Of a stretch of DNA of 64,000 nt, positions 33,487-40,161 are shown in pieces (position 1 is the stretch's first letter; the number at the start of each line of letters is the position of its first letter). This DNA comes from G965267335 sp965267335. GTDB lineage: Bacteria; Bacteroidota; Bacteroidia; Cytophagales; JAAEPT01. Made by a program: the position numbers and the translations under genes. Under the pieces are notes generated by a model. That model was not told the DNA's origin, ran no database searches, and worked only from the letters and a program-made list of their open reading frames with translations. The DNA lies in assembly GCA_965267335.1 (NCBI GenBank), contig OZ253953.1, positions 372,001-436,000 of the forward strand, in the 5' to 3' direction.

Positions 33487-33513
33487 GGAATTGAGGGCAT
33501 AATACACACTTTC

Positions 33514-33588
33514 TGTCATCCTGACGTCAGGAAGGGTCTGAAAAGGGATTTATTCGACAATTTAGATTCTTCGTCCCTCAGAATGACA
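33514..33588. repeat. Palindromic intergenic repeat (REP/BIME-like)
   Basis: TGTCATCCTGA at 33514-33524 is an imperfect inverted copy of TCAGAATGACA at 33578-33588, with internal GAAGGGTCTG/AGATTCTTC. The outer pair TGTCAT-C/T-CTGA is a form seen scattered in many Bacteroidota genomes. Only one copy lies in this window. Confidence 0.55.
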
Positions 33589-33597
33589 AATTGTCTT

Positions 33598-34443
33598 TCA
33601 TTTGGCTGCCTTCCTTATTTTGAGTGCTTCCTGATTTTCTTTCTTAGCCGGATGCCTTAAAGCATGGCGTATGACCCACTTCAATTCGGCTGATGCTCCA
33701 ACTAACCAATTTCTGCAGAGCTCCAATGCAATATCCAGATTGTCTTTCGCTATGTCGCCAACGTGATTCGCTACGCTCCTTCGAACATATAAATCCGGAT
33801 CGTTTTTGAGCTGTTCCAGAATGGGTATTACGGGACTCGGGTCATTTGCAAAAGAAGGCAACTTCATGGCCCAGGGTAGTCTTGGCCTCGTTCCTTCTGA
33901 GCATAACCTTCGTACGTGTGGGCTTTCATCGTACACCCATTTATAAAGCACTTCCAATGTTCTTTTTTCATCATGGAGCAAAAAATGGCGTATTGAAAAC
34001 TCGCAGGTGAATCGTTGGGTAAGTTCGTATTGAGCCTTCATGGAAAGGTCAAAGTGATCAAGTCCATATTTAGCAACATAGTTACAATGAGGCATATAAA
34101 ACATGACAGCCAATCCATTTCCTTCGGTATTCTCCAATGGTGGGGTCAGAGATTTTAAAATAATATCAATGGCCTCAGAATAGTCCCTTGGTAAATACTT
34201 GTACATGACCTCAGCAAGATGTTGGCCTCTTTGAGTCAAACTTAAAGGCTCTATATCCTTCATTGCCTCCTGGGTAAACCCTGCTTTATCAAAAGACGGA
34301 TGTACAATTTGAAGATTTGTGCTCAATTGATCCACCACCGGTTGATCAATTACCATTTTAAGAGGCACTCCCTTTTCAATGGTTCCAGGTGCCGGTGGTA
34401 TTTGGGGTTGTTCTTTCAGGGTAGTTTTACTTTGATCAGACAT
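33598..34443 (-). CDS. DNA alkylation repair protein (HEAT-like)
   Basis: A 281-residue all-helical protein of the AlkC/AlkD-like HEAT-repeat superfamily. After a low-complexity N-terminus come helical repeats: RHFLLHDEKRTLEVLYKWVYDE, SPHVRRLCSEGTRPRLPWA (an AlkC-type R-x-x-S-E-G motif), NDPDLYVRRSVANHVGDIAKD, and a basic tail (HALRHPAKKENQEALKI). Known members are DNA glycosylases for alkylated bases such as 3-methyladenine. The ATG 34443 is used because the longer frame starts with TTG and overlaps the upstream gene. It lies 13 bp after the 4Fe-4S protein gene. Confidence 0.82.
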   Translation of the reverse strand: MSDQSKTTLKEQPQIPPAPGTIEKGVPLKMVIDQPVVDQLSTNLQIVHPSFDKAGFTQEAMKDIEPLSLTQRGQHLAEVMYKYLPRDYSEAIDIILKSLTPPLENTEGNGLAVMFYMPHCNYVAKYGLDHFDLSMKAQYELTQRFTCEFSIRHFLLHDEKRTLEVLYKWVYDESPHVRRLCSEGTRPRLPWAMKLPSFANDPSPVIPILEQLKNDPDLYVRRSVANHVGDIAKDNLDIALELCRNWLVGASAELKWVIRHALRHPAKKENQEALKIRKAAK

Positions 34444-34456
34444 TGAAGAACTACTC

Positions 34457-34678
34457 TTATTTATCGTTATCAAAGTAAGAAAGGGCGCCAGAAGGACATT
34501 TACTTACCTGTGCCTTTAACTCTTCAGTTGTCGCATTATCTATCTTGATCCATGGCTTTTCCCTGGGGTTATAGACACCAGGCAGCATCCTGACACATAC
34601 TCCAGAGTGGGTGCACCTATGTGGCTGCCATACTATGGTTATTTCACCATTGGTATATTCTTTCTTAATTTCAGACAT
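34457..34678 (-). CDS. Divergent 4Fe-4S mono-cluster (YjdI-like) protein
   Basis: A 73-residue ferredoxin-like protein of the YjdI/Fer4_19 family. Cluster-ligand candidates are C22, C28 and C61 (HRCTHSGVCVRMLP and VSKCPSGALSYF), with a Cys-Pro-x-Gly-Ala-Leu motif as is typical of these mono-cluster proteins. It is a cytosolic electron carrier or chaperone of unknown partner. It lies 13 bp upstream of the DNA alkylation gene, in the same direction. Confidence 0.88.
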   Translation of the reverse strand: MSEIKKEYTNGEITIVWQPHRCTHSGVCVRMLPGVYNPREKPWIKIDNATTEELKAQVSKCPSGALSYFDNDK

Positions 34679-34756
34679 TACAAGCTGTATTGTATACTAA
34701 AGATTAATATACAAAACGATTTGTAAGCATTTTCAGTTCAGGTTATAATATGCTAA

Positions 34757-34960
34757 CTATTCCACTACTATCCTTTTAACTGCTGTTATCCCTCTGACAT
34801 CTGTGATGCAAATATTATATACTCCTGGAGTAAGGCCTGAAACATCTATTCTATCCCCAACATTCTCAGAGTACACCTGGTTTCCGTGTACATCAAGCAT
34901 TTTAACAATGGCTAGGTCCTTTTCAGAATTCACTTCTATGAGATCTGATGAGGGGTTTCC
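34757..34960 (-). pseudogene. Remnant of a T9SS type A sorting domain, 67 residues
   Basis: The minus strand reads open from 34960 to a TAG at 34759-34757 and encodes NPSSDLIEVNSEKDLAIVKM, then LDVHGNQVYSENVGD, RIDVSGLTPGVYNICI and VKRIVVE, a full type A sorting domain (NPS start, IDVSxLxPGVY strand, K-R-I-V-V-E end). A stop (TAG at 34963-34961) stands where the K-I-Y-P-N-P lead-in should be, and no cargo gene precedes it. It is not linked to the following VWA gene, which is on the other strand. The cargo part has been lost. Confidence 0.68.
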
Positions 34961-35030
34961 CTACTTGAATATATTTTGATTACTTTCATCTTCTTAGTAG
35001 TATTAACCATCACAAAATCAATATTCTACA

Positions 35031-36398
35031 GTGAAAAGTATATTAATACTACCTCTTTTAGTCCTGTCTGTATTTACAATGGCGCAGGACAATGATCATC
35101 CACTTTTTGAATTCAGCACCAATACCCATAATAAGTACTGGAATACCGATACTGAAAATCAGGATATATCCCTGCTGACATATTTTGCAGGTATCAAATA
35201 TCAACCAATTGGTGTCCCACGAGACCCATTAAATCTTTCAGTCGTAATTGATCGAAGTGGATCTATGGAGGGAATAAAGCTTGAAAAAACTTTAGAAGCG
35301 GTGCAACGGCTCATTGACAGGTTACAGCCCAACGACTTTATTTCTATCGTTGCCTATGATACAGAAGTAGAAGTAATCGCAGAGCCAACCCCAGTCCTTG
35401 AAAGAAAATTATTAAAAACTAAGGTTCAAAAAATAAAAAGCGATGGATCTACTAATCTGAGCGGAGGATTGGAAAAGGGGTATGAATTAGTTTCACAGCT
35501 AAAGAAAAGGCAAAAAGATTCAAGATTCACTAATCGGGTTATCCTTCTCTCTGATGGTTTGGCCAATGTCGGCATAGTTGATCCAAAGGCCTTGCAGCAA
35601 CTAGCAAAAAGAATGTTGAATTCGGAGAATATTTCGTTGAGTACTTTAGGCGTTGGAGCTGATTACAACGAAGACCTGATGACTGATCTTGCCATAGCAG
35701 GCACGGGTAACTATCATTTTATTGAATCTGGCTCAGATATTCCTAAAATTTTTGATGAAGAGTTGGATCAAATGTCATACCTGATCGCTAGAGATGTTAA
35801 AGTAGATATCACTTTTCCATCAGAAGCTGTTGAAATAAGACAAGTCTATCTATTCAATTATGACCTTGTAGATGGGAACACAATAAGATTCAACTTGAAT
35901 GAAATATATAGTGAGAATGAAAAAGCGCTTCTTACAGATTTCAGAGTAAAACCTGGCCATAACGGTCCAATCAAATTCTCCGCTAAACTATCTTATCAGA
36001 ACGTTATTGGAAAAAAAGAAAAGATCGAAGAAAAGGCACAAACAGTGATCACACCGACTGACGATGAGAAACTCATCCGTGACAATGATGTACAGTTTGC
36101 ACACTTAGGTAGGTCTTTGATGTTGAGTGGAGAATTTTTTAAAAGAGCCACTGATGCAGCTAAAGATCGTAGATTTGAAGAGTCTGAAGATTTGGTTGAG
36201 TTAGGCATAGAGGTAATTGATCAATACTCTTCAAAGTTTGGTAAACATACCTTCCTGGAGGATATGAAGAATCAGCTGAAGGAGTACAAAAAGGAGTTAA
36301 AAGTAATGCAAAAGAAACCAAAGAAGGGCTTCAATCTCTTCATCAAAAAATTTGGAAGTCTACGACATGGTAAGGTAATTTGTCCTAAATTCAGATAG
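35031..36398 (+). CDS. Secreted VWA-domain protein
   Basis: A 455-residue exported protein with a signal peptide (MKSILILPLLVLSVFTMA). The von Willebrand type A domain spans about 67-250: the metal-binding D74-R-S-G-S78 (DxSxS), the Thr-containing SDGSTNLSGGL and the final LSDGLANVG. Beyond it lie a beta-rich domain and a long basic helical C-terminus with several KKPKK-like clusters. In this arrangement VWA domains bind proteins through Mg2+; the target is unknown. It begins with a GTG, as no ATG is available before the signal peptide. No T9SS domain is present. Confidence 0.87.
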   Translation: MKSILILPLLVLSVFTMAQDNDHPLFEFSTNTHNKYWNTDTENQDISLLTYFAGIKYQPIGVPRDPLNLSVVIDRSGSMEGIKLEKTLEAVQRLIDRLQPNDFISIVAYDTEVEVIAEPTPVLERKLLKTKVQKIKSDGSTNLSGGLEKGYELVSQLKKRQKDSRFTNRVILLSDGLANVGIVDPKALQQLAKRMLNSENISLSTLGVGADYNEDLMTDLAIAGTGNYHFIESGSDIPKIFDEELDQMSYLIARDVKVDITFPSEAVEIRQVYLFNYDLVDGNTIRFNLNEIYSENEKALLTDFRVKPGHNGPIKFSAKLSYQNVIGKKEKIEEKAQTVITPTDDEKLIRDNDVQFAHLGRSLMLSGEFFKRATDAAKDRRFEESEDLVELGIEVIDQYSSKFGKHTFLEDMKNQLKEYKKELKVMQKKPKKGFNLFIKKFGSLRHGKVICPKFR

Positions 36399-36400
36399 AT

Positions 36401-36576
36401 TTATGTTGATACTGGCACAGATTGTTTATCCTTTATTATAAGCCACAGAAGTTGAACCAATAGAGGTAGCATATAGGCAACAGCAGTATTGATTATTTCA
36501 AATACCAGCTCTTCATCCGTTGATCTCAATTTTAGAATAAACCCTCTAGCTAAGAATAAGATTATATTAACTAATA
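36401..36576 (-). pseudogene. Possible membrane-protein C-terminal fragment
   Basis: The minus strand is open from about 36576 to a TAA at 36403-36401 and gives about 57 residues, including LFLARGFILKLRSTDEEL, then a hydrophobic run AVAYMLPLLVQLLWLII and a polar tail. It looks protein-like (charged boundary, then TM helix) but has no usable start codon and a stop just upstream; its 5' end overlaps the acetyltransferase stop. It may be a remnant of a longer membrane protein. Confidence 0.3.
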
Positions 36577-36980
36577 GTTCGAGTCAAATAAACTGCACTA
36601 TCTGGACATAAATCCTTAAACTCATTTGTAGTCAGGATGGTTTCAGGAGCTCTGTTCCTGGAAGCAATAACAAAGCCTTGCTTCAGAAAATATTCCTTGG
36701 CGGTTGTTGTAAGCAAATGTAATTGTAGGATTCCCTCCATTTGACATTGCCGTATCAATTCATTGAGTAGATCGGTACCGACTCCCTGATTTTTGAAGGG
36801 CTCATCCACCACGAATGATCTTACGAGGGCATCACTTCCGTATTTTTCAATTCCTATGCATGCAATTACTTTTCCCTCAGACTTTCGGGTAATAAAATCG
36901 ATCGACCCTGAATCCAGATCAGAAGTAGGTAGTTTATTATCTTCCAATAATTGTTTGATCTGTACACGAGTGGTCTTCAT
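36567..36980 (-). CDS. GNAT acetyltransferase, ArsN2-like
   Basis: A 137-residue GNAT protein. The acetyl-CoA binding region is VRSFVVDEPFKNQGVGTDLL (about 60-79); the end, LLTTTAKEYFLKQGF followed by FKDLCPDSAVYL, is the pattern of ArsN2 (arsenic-resistance acetyltransferase-like) proteins, where the LCP.SA motif follows LTTTAE.FF...GF. ArsN-type enzymes acetylate organoarsenicals or phosphinothricin-like compounds. It is ~26 kb from the arsenosugar operon and sits in no ars operon, so the link is by family only. The ATG 36980 gives the standard N-terminus (KLPTSDLD soon after). Confidence 0.75.
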   Translation of the reverse strand: MKTTRVQIKQLLEDNKLPTSDLDSGSIDFITRKSEGKVIACIGIEKYGSDALVRSFVVDEPFKNQGVGTDLLNELIRQCQMEGILQLHLLTTTAKEYFLKQGFVIASRNRAPETILTTNEFKDLCPDSAVYLTRTIS

Positions 36981-36991
36981 CTCTTCAGGAG

Positions 36992-37588
36992 CTAGTGCTG
37001 AGTACAATTTTCATTATAGTACCTGGCTACTTCAACGGCCCGTTTAATTTCTCCGGCCGTAATCTTATCAACCAATTTGGGACAATCACTAAAATATGCT
37101 GCGAGTTTCTTTTTCTTCAGACCTAAGATGCCTTGATTGGCACGCTGCAGCATATCTTCTCCTTTCTTTTGGAATAACTCAAATCCTCCGATAGCAATAT
37201 CATCACCATCGACAAATTCTTTGGTATAGCAAGTCACCTCTCCTTTTACCTGTACCCGTAAAAAGACTTTATTACCCAACCCATATTTTGACATATACCG
37301 CATATTGAAGGGAATGCCTTCTTCTGAAAACCACTTGGACTCAAATTGCACTCCCTCCACTGAATACCCTTGAAGATCATAGGCGTCATATTTTTTTCTC
37401 TTTGAATCAGCTGATTTGAATCTTATTTTTCTGTAAAGCCTTCCTTGATTGGTATTTCTATCCATTATTGTCCCTCGAAGCGTGTCACCATTGTTCATTA
37501 CGACATAGCCTGACAAATAGCGGTTTTGGGCAAAACTATTGATTGATAAGGTTAGAGAAATAGAAAATAAAAGTAAGTGAGTAGTCAT
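36992..37588 (-). CDS. Exported protein of unknown function
   Basis: A 198-residue protein with a signal peptide (MTTHLLLFSISLTLSINSFAQ) if started at ATG 37588; the longer frame begins with TTG and adds 36 residues with no support. Mature residues begin YVVMNNGDTLRGTI, a GDT-x-x-G-x-I pattern frequent in uncharacterised Bacteroidota periplasmic proteins, followed by a beta-rich core and a helical, lysine-rich C-terminus. It lies between the toxin gene and the ArsN2-like gene on the same strand, 11 bp from the latter. Confidence 0.62.
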   Translation of the reverse strand: MTTHLLLFSISLTLSINSFAQNRYLSGYVVMNNGDTLRGTIMDRNTNQGRLYRKIRFKSADSKRKKYDAYDLQGYSVEGVQFESKWFSEEGIPFNMRYMSKYGLGNKVFLRVQVKGEVTCYTKEFVDGDDIAIGGFELFQKKGEDMLQRANQGILGLKKKKLAAYFSDCPKLVDKITAGEIKRAVEVARYYNENCTQH

Positions 37589-37670
37589 ATGACTGAATAT
37601 AGGAATTTTCAGTTTACTAAACTTCTTCAGACAGGCTCCATCAAACAAGACCAGTGGATATTTTGAATAA

Positions 37671-37949
37671 CTAAGGAAAATCCTGACGACCAACAATGGT
37701 CATAATATCGACCGAGTCTCCAGTCAACTTATAATATATACTATCCGAGCCACAAATGCATCTACGATATCCTGGCTTTATATAATCTATGGCTTCAAAT
37801 GATAGAGGATTTTGTGCAATAATTTCGAAATAGTTAAAGAAAGAATAGTAATACTTATCGGCTTGTTTCACCCCAAACTGTTCCACTCCATATTGATGAA
37901 TTCTGATCAAGTCTTCTTTGGCAACTTTACTTAACCGGTATTTAGCCAT
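37671..37949 (-). CDS. parE: ParE/RelE-superfamily toxin
   Basis: A 92-residue type II toxin. The pattern LSKVAKEDLIRIHQYGVEQFG near the N-terminus, then FEAIDYIKPGYRRCICGSD, SIYYKLTGDSV and a final IVGRQDF, is that of ParE proteins, which poison DNA gyrase (RelE members cut mRNA instead). It overlaps the antitoxin gene by 8 bp, the standard arrangement. The cognate antitoxin is present, so the pair appears intact. A decayed dinD copy lies upstream. Confidence 0.88.
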   Translation of the reverse strand: MAKYRLSKVAKEDLIRIHQYGVEQFGVKQADKYYYSFFNYFEIIAQNPLSFEAIDYIKPGYRRCICGSDSIYYKLTGDSVDIMTIVGRQDFP

Positions 37950-38181
37950 TCAACCTAGACTTTGACTCAGCAAGAATATCATCTTTATTATCGTTTGTGA
38001 AGCCACTTTTTTCGGCTTTCTCAAGCTTCATTCTAATATAGTCAATGTGCTGCTCCTGCTTTCTGGCTTGACGGATGAGTTCGTTGACAAGTTCGCTTTT
38101 ACTTGCATACTCCTTACTATTAACCTGGGCTTTCAACCACTCATCATTTGGTTCTGTTAAAGAAATACTCTGTCTGGCCAT
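37942..38181 (-). CDS. parD: ParD-family antitoxin
   Basis: A 79-residue antitoxin: ribbon-helix-helix DNA-binding domain at the N-terminus (QSISLTEPNDEWLKAQV, ASKSELVNELIRQARK) and a flexible, charged C-terminal region that would wrap the toxin. Such proteins repress their own operon as a complex. It is the first gene of the pair; the TA operator should lie in 38182-38272, though no clear palindrome is seen there. Confidence 0.88.
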   Translation of the reverse strand: MARQSISLTEPNDEWLKAQVNSKEYASKSELVNELIRQARKQEQHIDYIRMKLEKAEKSGFTNDNKDDILAESKSRLNG

Positions 38182-38272
38182 AATAATAAGTTTTTGTGGT
38201 GCAATATTACACCAAAATAAGAAATATTATCGTGACAATCAAGCCAAAGGGTATGTCAAAGCGTAGCCTTCC

Positions 38273-38521
38273 CTAAACCTCTTTTTGTTCATTTTTTCCA
38301 ATGTCGATCATTTTGTTGACGCCAACAAAATGGTCATCAATGCGCTCTCCGGAATTTTCACAAGATTTCGATGCTTTTTGAATTGAGTTAGTGAAGTTCC
38401 TCCATTCCTTATATCCGAATATTTCTTGCAAATCCCTCGCACTTCAACATTCCAGCCCATCAAGGTCATAGCAAGCCTCTTCAAACTTATCGAACAACTC
38501 GTTAATCAATTCTTTTTTCAT
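38273..38521 (-). pseudogene. dinD-like gene remnant (DNA-damage-inducible protein D)
   Basis: From ATG 38521 the minus strand gives MKKELINELFDKFEEACYDL and then DGLEC, a TGA at 38446-38444, SARDLQEIFGYKEWRNF, IQKASKSCENSGERIDDHF and NKMIDIG, ending at TAG 38275-38273 (83 codons). This is the N-terminal domain of DinD-like proteins, in which the stop position holds Trp (EC-W-SAR). The protein also ends about 200 residues short. It is thus broken by a nonsense mutation and a C-terminal truncation, next to an intact ParDE pair. Confidence 0.75.
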
Positions 38522-38549
38522 ATACTTAAATATAGCCAATCCCTTAAAA

Positions 38550-38580
38550 CAAAAAAGCCCATCCCAACCGGGACAGGCTC
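38550..38580 (-). terminator. Rho-independent terminator of gltBD
   Basis: On the minus strand AGCCTGTCCC, loop GGTT, GGGATGGGCT, then six T. It begins 25 bp after the gltD stop. The 10-bp stem includes two G-U pairs. Confidence 0.8.
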
Positions 38581-38604
38581 AATACTTTATCTATATCTCC
38601 AAGG

Positions 38605-40161
38605 CTAGTTGACCTTCATCGCAGGAGCGGAAGATTCAATGGCTTTATTTGGTGCCTTTGGCATACCATCCAAAGCTAATTGAGACACTTCTTTTCTCTC
38701 TAATGAAGAATGGCCTTCAAGGAATTCATCTACGTTATAAGCACACTCTCTTCCTTCAGAAATCGCCCACACAACCAATGATTGTCCTCTTCTCATATCT
38801 CCACAGGCAAATACTTTGTCTTTGATTGTTTTGTAATCTTCAGTGCTTGCTTTTACGTTACCTCTCTCATCATACTCAAGACCCAGGTCATTGAGCAATC
38901 CTTCCTGTTGCGGATGAAGGAAACCAATGGCCAATAATGCAAGATCACAATCAATCTCAAATTCTGTTCCCGGTAGTTCTTCCCACTTTGGTTTCTTACC
39001 GGGCTCCGGCTCACTCCAGCCCATCTCCGCTAATTTGATGGCTTTCAGCTTACCGTTTTCATCACCGATAAACTCTTTGGTAAACAATGCCCACTTTCTC
39101 TCGCATCCTTCCTCATGAGAGGTAGATGTACGCAGGGTCATTGGCCACTGCGGCCAGGGCATATTAATCGTTCTGTCTTGCGGAGGTCTTTCCAATAGCT
39201 CTATCTGAGTAATAGATTTCGCTCCGTGTCTGTTGGATGTACCCACACAATCCGAACCGGTATCTCCACCACCAATTACCACTACATTTTTATCAGTAGC
39301 AAATAGCTCCTGGGTTACAGGTTCTCCTTTGTGGTTTTTCAAATCTGTCTTTCCTGAAACCCTACCGTTTTGTTGCGAAAGAAATTCCATTGCGAAATGT
39401 ACTCCATCCAGGTCTCTTCCTTTAATAGGAATATCTCTTGGCACTGTTGAGCCACCTGCTAATACAATCGCGTCAAATTCTTTATCCAGCTGCTCGGCAG
39501 TCACATCAACTCCCACATTGGTGTTGGTTTTGAATACCACACCTTCTTCCTCCATTAGTTTAGCTCTGCGCTCTACTACCCATTTTTCAAGCTTAAAGTC
39601 AGGAATGCCATATCTTAATAATCCACCAACTTCATCTGCACGTTCAAATACAGTCACATTGTGTCCTGCTTTATTCAACTGAGCGGCAGCAGCTAATCCG
39701 GCAGGACCGGACCCTACCACAGCTACCTTCTTGTCAGTTCTATTAGCCGGAGGATTGGCTTTTATCAATCCAAGCTCATACGCTTTCTCAACAATCGTCT
39801 TTTCAATAAACTCGATAGCTACCGCAGGTTGGTTGATACCCAACACACATGAAGCTTCACAAGGTGCCGGACAAATTCTTCCCGTAAACTCAGGAAAGTT
39901 ATTCGTTGACTGAAGGATATTAATCGCATCCTCCCAGTGTCCATGATAGCACGCGTCATTGAATTCAGGGATGATATTTCCTAGCGGACATCCATTATGA
40001 CAAAACGGAACTCCACAGTCCATACATCTTCCCGACTGCTCATTGATCATTTTCTCCGATGGTTTTTCAGAGAACTCTTTGTAATGGCTAATTCTGCTTT
40101 CAGGAGCTTCATACTTCGGAAGCTCTCTCGTATTCTCAAGAAATCCTGTTGGCTTACCCAT
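38605..40161 (-). CDS. gltD: Glutamate synthase (NADPH) small subunit
   Basis: A 518-residue iron-sulfur flavoprotein that feeds electrons from NAD(P)H to GltB. The N-terminal part carries CMDCGVPFCHNGCPLGN and the CPAPCEASC motif, ligands for two low-potential 4Fe-4S clusters; VAVVGSGPAGLAAAAQLNKAG (near 148-168) binds FAD and VVVIGGGDTGSDCVGT the pyridine nucleotide. It is slightly longer than the usual ~480 residues owing to an Ala/Ser-rich C-terminal tail. Its ATG lies 8 bp inside the gltB end, so the two are translated together. Confidence 0.95.
   Translation of the reverse strand: MGKPTGFLENTRELPKYEAPESRISHYKEFSEKPSEKMINEQSGRCMDCGVPFCHNGCPLGNIIPEFNDACYHGHWEDAINILQSTNNFPEFTGRICPAPCEASCVLGINQPAVAIEFIEKTIVEKAYELGLIKANPPANRTDKKVAVVGSGPAGLAAAAQLNKAGHNVTVFERADEVGGLLRYGIPDFKLEKWVVERRAKLMEEEGVVFKTNTNVGVDVTAEQLDKEFDAIVLAGGSTVPRDIPIKGRDLDGVHFAMEFLSQQNGRVSGKTDLKNHKGEPVTQELFATDKNVVVIGGGDTGSDCVGTSNRHGAKSITQIELLERPPQDRTINMPWPQWPMTLRTSTSHEEGCERKWALFTKEFIGDENGKLKAIKLAEMGWSEPEPGKKPKWEELPGTEFEIDCDLALLAIGFLHPQQEGLLNDLGLEYDERGNVKASTEDYKTIKDKVFACGDMRRGQSLVVWAISEGRECAYNVDEFLEGHSSLERKEVSQLALDGMPKAPNKAIESSAPAMKVN

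Larger units (their letters stand above)
33160..33597. other. Intergenic region with two types of repeat
   Basis: About 438 bp between minus-strand genes. It holds the second copy of the terminator-bearing repeat (33236-33486) and a palindromic repeat (33514-33588). It carries no gene. Confidence 0.7.
38182..38604. other. Intergenic region with dinD remnant and gltD terminator
   Basis: About 423 bp upstream of parD and downstream of gltD. It holds the decayed dinD-like frame (38273-38521) and the terminator of gltBD (38550-38580). The remaining ~90 bp next to parD should contain the TA promoter. Confidence 0.7.

Noticed and set aside
38444..38446. TGA in the dinD remnant read as selenocysteine
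   Set aside because: The aligned residue in DinD is Trp, and the frame also stops early; there is no SECIS-like hairpin seen and no reason for Sec.
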